Assembly (NCBI RefSeq): GCF_007855645.1
Contig: NZ_CP042261.1
Location: forward strand, 1,693,501 to 1,757,500
From: Qingshengfaniella alkalisoli
GTDB lineage: Bacteria > Pseudomonadota > Alphaproteobacteria > Rhodobacterales > Rhodobacteraceae
Direction of reading: 5' to 3'
DNA length: 64,000 bases
Shown: positions 30,458-39,557 of the stretch, piece after piece
Numbering within the stretch: position 1 is the first letter of the stretch
Layout: the number at the start of each line of letters is the position of its first letter
Made by a program: the position numbers and the translations under genes
The notes under the pieces: model-generated
What the model saw: the letters and a program-made list of their open reading frames with translations, nothing else
Told to the model about the DNA's origin: nothing
Database searches by the model: none

Positions 30458-31801
30458 ATGGCTGGAATTCCACACGACCATTACGAGCCCAAGACCAGCG
30501 GCGAGAAATGGCTTCATTCGCGCCTGCCGATCGTCGGGCTGCTCTACGACACGATCATGATCCCCACGCCCAAGAACCTCAACTGGATGTGGATCTGGGG
30601 GATTGTCCTGACATTCTGTTTGGTGCTTCAGATCGCCACAGGCATCGTGCTGGTGATGCACTACACACCGCATGTCGATTACGCCTTTGCGTCGGTCGAG
30701 CATATCATGCGCGACGTCAATGGCGGCTACATGCTGCGCTACCTGCACGCGAACGGCGCCTCGCTGTTCTTCGTCGCCGTTTACCTGCACATCTTCCGCG
30801 GCCTGTATTACGGCTCCTACAAGTCTCCGCGCGAAGTGACCTGGATCATTGGTATCCTGATCTACCTGTGCATGATGGGCACGGCCTTCATGGGCTACGT
30901 TCTGCCTTGGGGACAGATGTCCTTCTGGGGAGCGACCGTGATCACCGGCCTGTTTGGCGCCATTCCTCTGATCGGCGAGCCGATCCAGACCTGGCTTCTG
31001 GGTGGACCGGCGGTGGACAACTATACGCTGAACCGCTTCTTCTCGCTGCACTACCTGCTGCCATTCGTTATTGCTGCACTTGTGGCCGTTCACATCTGGG
31101 CCTTCCACAACACGGGCAACAACAACCCCACGGGTGTCGAAGTTCGCCGTACTTCGAAAGCGGACGCCGAAAAAGACACTGTTCCGTTCTGGCCCTACTT
31201 CATCATCAAGGACTTCTTCGCCCTCGCCGTGGTGCTGGCCATTTTCTTCGCGATTGTCGGCTTCATGCCGAACTACCTGGGCCACCCCGACAACTATATT
31301 GAGGCGAACCCTCTGGCGACGCCTGCACACATCGTGCCGGAATGGTACTTCCTGCCCTTCTACGCTATCCTGCGTGCTTTCACCGGCGATGTCTGGATCG
31401 TGCAGCTGGTACAGTGGATTACCTTCGGGATCGTCGACGCCAAGTTCTTCGGTGTAGTTGCGATGTTCGGGGCGATTGCTGTGATGGCGCTGACACCCTG
31501 GCTCGACACGTCGTCTGTGCGCTCTGGCCGCTATCGCCCGATGTTCAAGTGGTGGTTTGCGCTGCTATGCGTCGACTTCATGGTGCTAATGTGGGTCGGT
31601 GCGCAATCGACCGAGTTCCCCTATGACTGGATCTCGCTGATCGCCGCAACCTACTGGTTTGCCTACTTCCTGGTCATCCTGCCGCTGCTGGGCGTTATCG
31701 AGAAGCCGCTGGAACAACCCGCGACCATCGAAGACGACTTCAACTCCCATTATGGCGCTGACCATGGCAAGGCTTCTGGCGCCACGACGCCGGCCGAGTG
31801 A
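30458..31801 (+). CDS. petB: Cytochrome b subunit of the bc1 complex
   Basis: This 447-residue integral membrane protein carries both b hemes and the Qo and Qi quinol sites. About eight membrane helices are visible. The heme-ligand histidines fall in helices around [12 protein letters not shown] and [16 protein letters not shown]. The Qo-site motif [13 protein letters not shown] is intact. The length and the C-terminal extension match Rhodobacter cytochrome b. A strong GGGAGAGA ribosome site precedes the ATG. It lies 12 bases after petA and overlaps the petC region by a few bases. Confidence 0.97.
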   Translation: MAGIPHDHYEPKTSGEKWLHSRLPIVGLLYDTIMIPTPKNLNWMWIWGIVLTFCLVLQIATGIVLVMHYTPHVDYAFASVEHIMRDVNGGYMLRYLHANGASLFFVAVYLHIFRGLYYGSYKSPREVTWIIGILIYLCMMGTAFMGYVLPWGQMSFWGATVITGLFGAIPLIGEPIQTWLLGGPAVDNYTLNRFFSLHYLLPFVIAALVAVHIWAFHNTGNNNPTGVEVRRTSKADAEKDTVPFWPYFIIKDFFALAVVLAIFFAIVGFMPNYLGHPDNYIEANPLATPAHIVPEWYFLPFYAILRAFTGDVWIVQLVQWITFGIVDAKFFGVVAMFGAIAVMALTPWLDTSSVRSGRYRPMFKWWFALLCVDFMVLMWVGAQSTEFPYDWISLIAATYWFAYFLVILPLLGVIEKPLEQPATIEDDFNSHYGADHGKASGATTPAE

Positions 31802-31815
31802 GAAAGGATCTGGAC

Positions 31816-32613
31816 GTGATACTCAAGAAACTCACCCTCTCGGCAGTTGCGGCCGTGGCAGTGACCACCGGCACAGCCTTCGCGGCAGGTGAAGGCGGTC
31901 ATATTCACGATGTGGACTATTCGTTTGAAGGTCCGTTCGGTGCTTATGACGAACACCAGCTTCAGCGCGGTCTGCAGGTCTACACAGAGATCTGCTCTGC
32001 CTGCCACGGGCTGAAATTCGTTCCGCTGCGCACGCTCGCAGATGATGGCGGCCCTGCCCTTCCCGAGGATCAGGTTCGTGCATACGCGACCCAATTCGAG
32101 GTTTTCGATCCCGAATTGGACGACTTCCGTCCAGCCAAGAAAACCGACCACTTCCCGGGTTCAGCACTCGAAAACGCACCTGACCTAAGCCTGATGGCCA
32201 AAGCCCGTGCGGGCTTTCACGGTCCCTACGGTACGGGTCTGGCACAGCTGTTCAAAGGCATCGGCGGTCCGGAATATATCCATGCCATCTTGACCGGGTA
32301 CACGGGCGAAACGAAAGAACAGGCTGGCACGACCTTCTACGAAAACACCGCCTTCCCCGGCGGCTGGATAGCCATGGCCCCCCCACTGGCCGGGGACGAT
32401 GTGGAGTTCGCTGACGGGTCGGCAACAGATCTGGATGCGATCTCGACCGACGTTTCCGCCTTTCTGATGTGGACTGCGGAACCCAAGATGATGGCCCGCA
32501 AGCAGGCGGGCCTGACAGGGGTCTTGTTCTTGGTTGTGCTTTCTGTGCTCCTTTACCTGACCAACAAGCGCATCTGGGCACCACTCAAGAAGAAAAACGC
32601 CGGCGCACCATAA
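31816..32613 (+). CDS. petC: Cytochrome c1 subunit of the bc1 complex
   Basis: This is the membrane-anchored c-type cytochrome of the bc1 complex. A signal peptide ([15 protein letters not shown], ending near AFAAG) is followed by the heme motif CSACH at residues 60-64. The axial methionine is probably in AMAPPL. A single C-terminal membrane helix ([20 protein letters not shown]) anchors it. The GTG at 31816 is preferred because AAGGA lies upstream at good spacing and the N terminus matches Rhodobacter. A GTG at 31798 overlapping petB is the alternative. A strong terminator follows. Confidence 0.95.
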   Translation: MILKKLTLSAVAAVAVTTGTAFAAGEGGHIHDVDYSFEGPFGAYDEHQLQRGLQVYTEICSACHGLKFVPLRTLADDGGPALPEDQVRAYATQFEVFDPELDDFRPAKKTDHFPGSALENAPDLSLMAKARAGFHGPYGTGLAQLFKGIGGPEYIHAILTGYTGETKEQAGTTFYENTAFPGGWIAMAPPLAGDDVEFADGSATDLDAISTDVSAFLMWTAEPKMMARKQAGLTGVLFLVVLSVLLYLTNKRIWAPLKKKNAGAP

Positions 32614-32634
32614 GCGCCGAACGCGAAAATCATG

Positions 32635-32662
32635 AAAGCCCCGGCAGACGTCGGGGCTTTTC
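32635..32662 (+). terminator. Rho-independent terminator of petABC
   Basis: A 9-bp perfect stem, AAAGCCCCG (32635-32643) with CGGGGCTTT (32652-32660), closes an eight-base loop and runs into a short T tract. It lies 22 bases after the petC stop. Confidence 0.85.
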
Positions 32663-33216
32663 CTATTTGTTCGTCAACTTGGGCCTTGCTGGCTCCGATT
32701 AGTCCAAATGTTGGACCGTCGGCCTGTTCAGCAATTGTGCCGGCCTTTGTCCACAATCACCCGAAATGTACAGAATGCGGTGTTCCAGCCCTCGTGAGAG
32801 GGCCTTCGTAACGACTTCCTGATTCCGGAACACTGAGGCTCTTGGGAACACGCACAGGTCACGCAGCCACGCAAACGAAATCCGCATCCAGGAATGATTA
32901 ACATTCAACTGCCCATTTGAGCTATTCCCCCGATGTTTGGACAGTTTTGGGGTGACTGAAGCTACTCCCTGCTCCTGTGCTGATCGGTTTGGTTCTCTTC
33001 TTTTACTTGCCAAAAGACCACAGCTGAGAGTTTTCCACCAAGAGCGGAGTATGTGCATTCGCGTTGTAGAAATCGGTCCATTTTCCGACGCCCATCCACG
33101 ATCCGAATCCTATCGTGCCTTCGCCCCTCTGCTGCCCTCAGGATCGGGGGCATATATGGAGCATTCGCAAGGCTCTGGTGGCAACGCCGCCTATAGTTCA
33201 AATGTCGTTTATTGTC
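32663..33216. other. Gene-poor region between petABC and tRNA-Gln
   Basis: In these 554 bases I see no gene I can support. Frames on both strands are short, lack ribosome sites and resemble nothing known, and one apparent plus-strand frame runs through the antisense of tRNA-Gln. The base composition looks more AT-rich than the flanking genes. It may be decayed sequence or an unannotated RNA region. Confidence 0.5.
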
Positions 33217-33291
33217 TGGCTGGGGTGGTAGGATTCGAACCTACGATACACGGTACCAAAAACCGCTGCCTTACCACTTGGCTACACCCCA
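33217..33291 (-). tRNA. tRNA-Gln (anticodon UUG)
   Basis: The reverse complement starts TGGGGTGTAGCCAAGTGGTA and folds as a 75-base tRNA with an acceptor stem UGGGGUG/CACCCCA. The anticodon loop is TTTTGGT (UUG). The T arm is GGTTCGAATCC, the discriminator is G, and CCA is encoded. Confidence 0.97.
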
Positions 33292-33491
33292 ACGGTGGCG
33301 TGTGACTTACTCTGAGGACGAAACGGGCGCAAGGGCTATCGGGAAAAAAAGTCGCCCGATTGCGTAGGGTCAAGATAGCGCGTTCAGCCGGTAGGCTAGG
33401 TGATACGAGGGCCAAGTAAATGGGTCAAAATATTCTGCCGAAATTCGTCAGCACAAGGGGCCGCAAGAATTGAGCCCACCAGCTTTCACAA

Positions 33492-34232
33492 CTAGACCGG
33501 CAGCAACTGTACCACGGCTTCACCGGCGCGCATTTCTTTGCCTGCACGGTCAAAACGCAGATAGGCTAACGCCTCGTTGCCTGAACGGGTGTGCAGCGTT
33601 CCTACGGGCTTGCCATCGGCGGTGATCTCAGCGCCTTGCTCTGCATCCCCATCGACCTGGACTCGTGCCAGACCTTTGCGGAGTTCGGCCTTGTGCTTCA
33701 TCCGCGCCGTGACTTCCTGCCCGACATAGCAACCTTTGCGGAAGTCCACACCGTTCAACCGCTCAAACCCCATTTCCAAGATGAAGCTGCTATCCGGCTG
33801 GAGCTCTAGCCCTGCTGCTGGAATGGCATGCGCCACGCGCAACGCGTCCCAGTCGGTTCCGTCGTCGCCTTCCATATCTCCGTAGAGACGCCACCCCAAC
33901 GCGGATGTACGAGGGTCAGGAAAAGCACTCGACGGCATTTCTCCGATGCCTCGGAAGACCTTCATATCAGTTTGGGCGATGGTCACGGCCGCGCGCAGCT
34001 TATACATACCTAGCCGTCTCAACAGCCCGTCGGCTTGCTCGGTCGCAACATCCAGAAGCACGTCGTCGCCGTCAGGGACCAGAAAGAAATCCGCCAGATA
34101 CTTGCCCTGTGGCGACAGTAACGCCGCATAGACCAGCCCGCTTTCCAGCTTGCCGATGTCGTTCGTCACCAGCCCTTGCAGGAATTCACGTGTATCGGTT
34201 CCGGAGATGCGTACCACTGTCCGACTGCTCAT
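33492..34232 (-). CDS. ygfZ: YgfZ/GcvT folate-binding protein
   Basis: This 246-residue tetrahydrofolate-dependent protein is of the YgfZ/IBA57 type and helps assemble or repair iron-sulfur clusters in certain enzymes. The family signature KGCYVGQEVTARMKHKAE is intact, including the conserved cysteine. The N terminus SRTVVRISGTDTREFLQGLV is typical. The start codon overlaps the stop of the upstream ABC transporter gene (ATGA), so it is translated from the same message. Confidence 0.93.
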   Translation of the reverse strand: MSSRTVVRISGTDTREFLQGLVTNDIGKLESGLVYAALLSPQGKYLADFFLVPDGDDVLLDVATEQADGLLRRLGMYKLRAAVTIAQTDMKVFRGIGEMPSSAFPDPRTSALGWRLYGDMEGDDGTDWDALRVAHAIPAAGLELQPDSSFILEMGFERLNGVDFRKGCYVGQEVTARMKHKAELRKGLARVQVDGDAEQGAEITADGKPVGTLHTRSGNEALAYLRFDRAGKEMRAGEAVVQLLPV

Positions 34233-36004
34233 TCTTCGCCCTCGTTGCTACGAAACTGCATATTGTAGAGGTCGTGATAAGAACCACCTTTTGCAAGAAG
34301 GTCGTCATGGCTGCCTTGCTCCACAATACGGCCGCGATCCATGACCAAGATGTTGTCAGCATTCTGCACCGTGGACAGGCGGTGCGCGATGACAAGGGTT
34401 GTCCTGTCCCGGCTGAGCCGTTCCAGCGCCGCCTGCACAACCGTCTCTGACCGGGTATCAAGCGCCGATGTGGCCTCATCCAGCAACAGGATCGGCGTGT
34501 CGCGCAGCAATGCGCGCGCGATGGCCACACGCTGACGCTGCCCGCCCGACAGGTTCGACCCACGCGGACCACAGGGCGTGTCCAGCCCATCGGAAAGCTG
34601 ATCGAGGAAGTTGCTGACATAGGCCGCATCAAGAACCGACCGCAATTGATCCTCGGTCACGTCCGTGCGGCCCAGTAGAACATTGTCGCGCACCGTTTCA
34701 TCAAACAGCAGCGCATCCTGCGTCACGACAGAAAACATCCCGCGCAGTTCTGCCAGATTTATGTCGAGCGACTTCTGACCACCGATGCGAACCTCCCCTG
34801 TCTGCGGGTCGATCAACCGGGTCAGAACGTTGAAGATGGTGCTTTTGCCCGCACCGCTTGGCCCGACCAGCGCAGTTGTCTTGCCCGCCTTCGCCGTGAA
34901 GCTGACACCGCGCAGCACGGGCAATTCGCCATAGGCCAGATGTACGTCATCCATCACGATCTCGGGCCGATCGACATCGGCCTTCTTTGGCCTGGCGGGT
35001 GTCGTGATGCTCGGCTTAGTATTGAACAGATGCTGAACGCGCTCAAGACTCGCAATCGCCACCTGCCAACCGCCACCCATGCCCGCCAGACGGCGCAACG
35101 GCTCGAAGGCCAGCGTCATGGCGGTAAAGAAGCTCATGAAATCACCGATGGTCTTGTCACCCCGAATGATTTCACCGCCGCCATAGAACAATACCGCGAC
35201 AAAGCCGAGCCCCGCCATGATGTCCACCAGCGCCGGAATAACCGCCCGACCGACGGTGGTACGCATTGCAAGTTGCACGGATTGCAATTGTAGTCCGACG
35301 TAACGGTCGGCCTGATAGTCCTCCAGCGCGTTCAGCTTGATCTGGTTAATGCCGTGAAACACCTCGTCCAGTCGCGTCGTAACCTGGCTGGCAACCTCGC
35401 GGCTTTCACGCGCGCGACGGCGCACATATTTCTGTGCAAGCAGAAGGGGCGACACGGCAAGCGGCGCGCCGATCAGTGCGATTGCGGTCCACACCCAATC
35501 CACGCGGATAGCAACAAACATGAGCGCAATAAGGGCTACAAAGTCTCGCCCAGCCCCGGAGATCAGGGCCTTCCAGACAGAACTGATACCATTCACGTCA
35601 CCTTCGACACGCGCCATCAGATGACCCGGCGGGTGGGTCGCGTGGAAAGTCGTATCCAACTGCATAACATGGTTCAGCAAATCGATCCGCATGTCTGCAA
35701 CCGAATGTTGGCCGACATAGGTCATCAGCAGCTTCTGCAGCGCACCGGTCAAACCCCGCGTACAAAAGATGACAAGAATCGCGATGCCAACCCATTTCAT
35801 CGCATCACGGTTGCCGTCCACGAAAACCAGGTCGAACATCGGCTTCAGCGTATAGCTGAGAAAGCCGAGCATGCTGCCTTCGATGCTCATCAGGACCATC
35901 GCGGCAATCACATAGATCCGGTATTTGAACAGATAGGTCGACCACAGCCACCGAAACAGCGGCCAGCCCTTGGCGAACGGAATTTCCCCGCGCTGGTTGC
36001 TCAT
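34229..36004 (-). CDS. MsbA-like ABC exporter (fused permease/ATPase)
   Basis: This 591-residue half-transporter has six membrane helices in the first 330 residues and one C-terminal ATPase domain. That domain shows Walker A GPSGAGKST, signature LSGGQRQR and Walker B ILLLDEATSALD. By size and pattern it resembles lipid A/lipid flippases of the MsbA family, but related drug exporters look similar. The start at 36004 has a GGAAGGA ribosome site; an upstream in-frame extension to 36064 overlaps the phosphatase gene. Stop/start overlaps tie it to the phosphatase gene upstream and ygfZ downstream. Confidence 0.89.
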   Translation of the reverse strand: MSNQRGEIPFAKGWPLFRWLWSTYLFKYRIYVIAAMVLMSIEGSMLGFLSYTLKPMFDLVFVDGNRDAMKWVGIAILVIFCTRGLTGALQKLLMTYVGQHSVADMRIDLLNHVMQLDTTFHATHPPGHLMARVEGDVNGISSVWKALISGAGRDFVALIALMFVAIRVDWVWTAIALIGAPLAVSPLLLAQKYVRRRARESREVASQVTTRLDEVFHGINQIKLNALEDYQADRYVGLQLQSVQLAMRTTVGRAVIPALVDIMAGLGFVAVLFYGGGEIIRGDKTIGDFMSFFTAMTLAFEPLRRLAGMGGGWQVAIASLERVQHLFNTKPSITTPARPKKADVDRPEIVMDDVHLAYGELPVLRGVSFTAKAGKTTALVGPSGAGKSTIFNVLTRLIDPQTGEVRIGGQKSLDINLAELRGMFSVVTQDALLFDETVRDNVLLGRTDVTEDQLRSVLDAAYVSNFLDQLSDGLDTPCGPRGSNLSGGQRQRVAIARALLRDTPILLLDEATSALDTRSETVVQAALERLSRDRTTLVIAHRLSTVQNADNILVMDRGRIVEQGSHDDLLAKGGSYHDLYNMQFRSNEGEE

Positions 36005-36681
36005 CTGCGGCTGTCCTTCCAGCTTCGGGTCAGCGCTTTGTGATCGTAGACCGTCGCAATCCACGTCTCAAGCGAGATGGGATGTTTGGCGTTGTCGGCC
36101 TCATAAACGTCGAACACGTGGTCCAGAATACCGGTATCCGTAGTAGATAGATGCATGTATTTCCAATGCAGTTGCTGACGCGCTTCTGCAATCGGGCGCC
36201 CTTCGATGATGGCGAGGTAAAGCGCAGACGCAAAGCCGGCCCGGTCAGCCCCCGACTTGCAATGGAACAGGAACGGCTTCTCGGCTGTCCGCATAAGGTC
36301 GATCAGTTGCAGCATGTCTTGACGCGGAACGAGCTTGCGGGCGCTCAGGGTGATGTCATGAAGCGTGATGCCAAGCTTGTCCGCAGCTTCCTTCTCGAAC
36401 AGATAGGGGCTGTGCTTGACCTCACCGCGCAGGTTGATGATCGACTTGATCCCCATCGTCTTATAGCGTTCCATCCGCTTCGGGGAAGGCTGGTTCGACC
36501 GCCAGACACCCGGCGCGATTTCCTCGATGTTCCACCACCATGCGCGCAGGAAAGCATGATCCAGAAGCTGGAAGTGCCACCACGCATGTCGACGCGCTTG
36601 CGGCGTCGAGATATCCCGACCGTATTTGCGGCGCAGACCTTTTTCGATCTCGCGAAATCGGGCTTTCAGTTCAGAACGCAT
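36001..36681 (-). CDS. Tyrosine/dual-specificity phosphatase-like protein
   Basis: This 226-residue protein has the cysteine-phosphatase P-loop HCKSGADRAG (HCx5R) near residue 155. It is preceded by the general pattern of dual-specificity phosphatases (GVWRSNQPSPKRMERYKTMG, then INLRGE). The N-terminal 50 residues are basic and tryptophan-rich (HAWWHFQLLDHAFLRAWWWN), perhaps membrane-associated. The start at 36681 has AAGGA 4 bases upstream; a longer reading to 36852 is unlikely. It overlaps the MsbA-like gene by four bases (ATGA). Its substrate could be protein or an envelope phospho-compound; this is not known. Confidence 0.84.
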   Translation of the reverse strand: MRSELKARFREIEKGLRRKYGRDISTPQARRHAWWHFQLLDHAFLRAWWWNIEEIAPGVWRSNQPSPKRMERYKTMGIKSIINLRGEVKHSPYLFEKEAADKLGITLHDITLSARKLVPRQDMLQLIDLMRTAEKPFLFHCKSGADRAGFASALYLAIIEGRPIAEARQQLHWKYMHLSTTDTGILDHVFDVYEADNAKHPISLETWIATVYDHKALTRSWKDSRR

Positions 36682-36853
36682 GTGATCCTTCAACACTATG
36701 AAGACGCCGCGAAATCCTGAACGCGCGGGGCCAAGTGACCGTGATCTACGCGCTCGTGACAGTGCTTTCAACCTGCACGCTAACGCCGCGTTTGACGAGT
36801 CATTCACGACAGCATAATCCAAACGGGCTGGTTTTCCCTGGAAGGTTCTCAAG

Positions 36854-38056
36854 ATGTCGCTTGCTCACGGTCGCCACTATCTCGCGATTCCCGGCCCTTC
36901 GGTCATGCCTGACCGCGTTCTTCAGGCCATGCACCGCCCTGCCCCCAATATCTATTTCGGGGAACTCGCGGATATGACCGAAAGCATTGTGACCGACCTG
37001 AAAACCGTCGCGCAAACCAAGCACAACGTAGCAATCTACATCTGCAACGGTCACGGTACATGGGAAGCCTCGCTCGCCAACACCGTTGCACCGGGCGAAC
37101 GCATCCTCGTGCTGGCCACAGGTCGTTTCGGGTTCGGCTGGGCGGAAACGGCGGCACGCATGGGGATCATCGTCGAAACAATCGATTTCGGGAAGAGGTC
37201 CACCCTCGATCCGGATCGCGTGCGCGACGCGCTGAACGCCGACACGGAAAAGCAGATCAAGGCCATCCTTGTTACCCAGGTTGATACGGCGACCTCGATA
37301 CGCAATGACATCGCAGCCGTTCGCGCCGTCGTGGATGACGCAGATCACCCCGCGCTTCTTATGGCCGATTGCGTGGCATCGATGGGTTGCGACCGGTTCG
37401 AGATGGACGCATGGGGTGTCGATGTCGCGATCACTGCCTCGCAGAAGGGGTTGATGACACCGCCGGGGCTGGGCTTCGTCTTCTTCAACGACAAGGCCGA
37501 GGCGGTACAGAAATCCCTGAAGGTCACCAGCAATTACTGGGACTGGCAGCCCCGGGCCTATCCCGAAGAACTGTACCAGTATTTCCACGGCACCTCGCCC
37601 ACACATCACATCTTCGGACTGCGCGCCGCCCTGGACATCCTCGTACATGAAGAAGGGATGGAGGCCGCCTGGGCACGTCACGCAACCCTTGCCCGTGCTA
37701 TCTGGGCCGCATGCGAAGCATGGGGCTCCACCGGATCGCTGGAACTGAACGTGCCCAACCCGGCCCTGCGCAGCCATGCGGTCACCGCGCTGCGGATCGG
37801 ATCACCGGACGGGACGCGTCTGCGCGATTGGCTGTCTGAGAACGCGGGTGTCACGCTTGGCATCGGCCTTGGCATGGCCGCACCCGGCGACGACGCCTGG
37901 CACGGCTTCTTCCGCATCGCCCATATGGGGCATGTCAACGCACATATGGTGCTGGGCGTGTTGGGCACGATAGAAGCAGGCTTCACCGCTCTCGATATTC
38001 CTCACGGCAAAGGCGCATTGGAAGCCGCCGCCGCGATCTGCGCTCGCAATCCATGA
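36854..38056 (+). CDS. Alanine/serine-glyoxylate aminotransferase family protein (PLP)
   Basis: This 400-residue class V PLP aminotransferase is of the small-subunit AGT/SGAT type. The PLP lysine is K198 in ITASQKGLM. The upstream LLMADCVASMGCDRFEMDAW supplies the cofactor aspartate. The N-terminal HYLAIPGPSVMPDRVLQAM and STLDPDRVRDAL segments are typical. Such enzymes convert glyoxylate to glycine with alanine or serine as amino donor; the donor cannot be told here. It is divergent from the phosphatase gene and followed by a perfect 15-bp hairpin. Confidence 0.9.
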   Translation: MSLAHGRHYLAIPGPSVMPDRVLQAMHRPAPNIYFGELADMTESIVTDLKTVAQTKHNVAIYICNGHGTWEASLANTVAPGERILVLATGRFGFGWAETAARMGIIVETIDFGKRSTLDPDRVRDALNADTEKQIKAILVTQVDTATSIRNDIAAVRAVVDDADHPALLMADCVASMGCDRFEMDAWGVDVAITASQKGLMTPPGLGFVFFNDKAEAVQKSLKVTSNYWDWQPRAYPEELYQYFHGTSPTHHIFGLRAALDILVHEEGMEAAWARHATLARAIWAACEAWGSTGSLELNVPNPALRSHAVTALRIGSPDGTRLRDWLSENAGVTLGIGLGMAAPGDDAWHGFFRIAHMGHVNAHMVLGVLGTIEAGFTALDIPHGKGALEAAAAICARNP

Positions 38057-38065
38057 AAAGGCCGG

Positions 38066-38110
38066 GCCAATCCGCAGGGTGCGACGGAATCGCGTACCCT
38101 GCGGATTGGC
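38066..38110. repeat. Perfect 15-bp inverted repeat (hairpin) between the aminotransferase gene and nhaA
   Basis: GCCAATCCGCAGGGT (38066-38080) is exactly complementary to ACCCTGCGGATTGGC (38096-38110), with a 15-base interior that can form a further GCGA/TCGC stem. No T tract follows. It may act as a transcript end or a stabilising structure. Confidence 0.7.
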
Positions 38111-38168
38111 AATGGTTGCCCCAACTCGCCCGGTGCTCTATTCCGAATTAAACTGGAGGGGAGACAGG

Positions 38169-39431
38169 ATGTACCGCGTCTGGAATTTCGTTTCTAACTA
38201 CTCACTGCTTTTGATCAGTGGCGCTTCGATCGCCTTGTTCTGGGCCAATCTACATCCACACAGCTATCATAATTTCGTTGAATTCGTCATCGTTGACAAC
38301 TTCTTCATCGGTCACGCGCATCTAGACGCGGAAGGGCATGTCCACCGGACCCTGACACTGCACTATCTTATCAACGATGTGCTGATGGCGCTGTTCTTCG
38401 CGATCGCCGCCAAAGAGGTTTGGGAAGCTGTTATCCTGAGGGAAGGCTCACTGCGCGGTAAGAAGGCGGCGACACCGCTGTTTGCCACGGTCGGTGGAAT
38501 GGTCGGTCCCGTGTCCGTTTATCTTGGCCTCGCTGCGATTCTCGGATCATCAACCTACACCGCCGTGGTGGATGGATGGGCAATTCCCACGGCCACCGAC
38601 ATCGCGTTTTCCTACCTGGTCGGCCGCATCGTATTCGGTGCCGGCCATCCGGCCGTTCGTTTTCTGCTGCTGCTTGCCATTGCGGATGACGCGGCAGGAT
38701 TAGTGATCCTGGCCATTTTCTACCCGTCCGGAGAACTGGCCCCGGAATGGCTCCTATTGTCCGTGGGGACAGCGGTAGCCGTCTTCTTCTTCTTCAACTG
38801 GCTGCCACGACGTCTGGACCGCGGCAAGCAACTGCGGCCCAATTCCACATGGATTCGCGCAAAACTATCCTTCTGGCCCTACGCCATTGCAGGCTGCATA
38901 AGCTGGTACGGATTCCAGCAAGCGGGCGTCCATCCTGCCTTGGGGCTGCTGCCCGTCATTCCGGCCATTCCGCACGCCGACCGTGCCTTTGGTATCTTCG
39001 CGTCAGCCGAGGAACACCTGCACGACCTGCTCAACGAGATGGAACACGCGCTGAAAGTTCCAGTGGAGATCGTCTTGTTCTTCTTCGGACTGGTCAACGC
39101 GGGTGTCGAATTCTCTGCAATCAGCGCTCCGACATGGCTGGTGCTCAGCGGACTGATCATCGGCAAGCCCTTCGGAGTTCTGCTGTTCGGATGGGTCGGT
39201 GCCTATGTGCTGAAACTTGGGTTGCCACAAGGCATGAAGACCTCGGATCTGTTCGTAATCGGCTGCGTGGCGGCAATTGGCTTCACTGTGTCGCTCTTCA
39301 TCGCCTCGGTCGCCTTCGAAAGCGGGCCTGTTCAGGATGCCGCGAAGATGGGTGCACTGCTGAGCTTCTTCGCCGCAGGACTGTCGATAGTAGCCGGCAA
39401 GGTCACACGGGTGCAGAAAGTCGAGCTCTGA
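38169..39431 (+). CDS. nhaA: Na+/H+ antiporter NhaA
   Basis: This 420-residue inner-membrane antiporter exports sodium in exchange for protons. It has about eleven or twelve hydrophobic segments. The paired ion-binding aspartates are in LAIADDAAGLVILAIF. The pre-assembly region WAIPTATDIAFSYLVG and the C-terminal IGFTVSLFIASVAF are typical of NhaA. The ATG at 38169 has GGAGGGGA about 6 bases upstream. An upstream extension to 38079 would run through the hairpin. It suits a marine or saline habitat, though that is inference. Confidence 0.94.
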   Translation: MYRVWNFVSNYSLLLISGASIALFWANLHPHSYHNFVEFVIVDNFFIGHAHLDAEGHVHRTLTLHYLINDVLMALFFAIAAKEVWEAVILREGSLRGKKAATPLFATVGGMVGPVSVYLGLAAILGSSTYTAVVDGWAIPTATDIAFSYLVGRIVFGAGHPAVRFLLLLAIADDAAGLVILAIFYPSGELAPEWLLLSVGTAVAVFFFFNWLPRRLDRGKQLRPNSTWIRAKLSFWPYAIAGCISWYGFQQAGVHPALGLLPVIPAIPHADRAFGIFASAEEHLHDLLNEMEHALKVPVEIVLFFFGLVNAGVEFSAISAPTWLVLSGLIIGKPFGVLLFGWVGAYVLKLGLPQGMKTSDLFVIGCVAAIGFTVSLFIASVAFESGPVQDAAKMGALLSFFAAGLSIVAGKVTRVQKVEL

Positions 39432-39557
39432 CACCGTTTCACTTTGGCTCTCACGCAAACCGTCGGCCAACGCTGGCGGTCAGCTTGAAGGTGCTGCGCG
39501 CTCCAACCAGACCTGCTATCACGCGTGAAGCAGGCAATCCTCTACCACAGGTGGAAA

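Noticed and set aside
29855-31330. Minus-strand open frame of about 490 codons across petA/petB
   Set aside because: It lies wholly antisense to petA and petB, which are clear by sequence. Its composition (runs of Arg, His, Gln, Asp) is typical of GC-rich shadow frames.
32937-33305. Plus-strand frame of about 122 codons ending in GVVGFEPTIHGT-like residues
   Set aside because: Its last third is the antisense of tRNA-Gln (33217-33291), a well-known source of false genes, and the rest has no recognisable motif or ribosome site.
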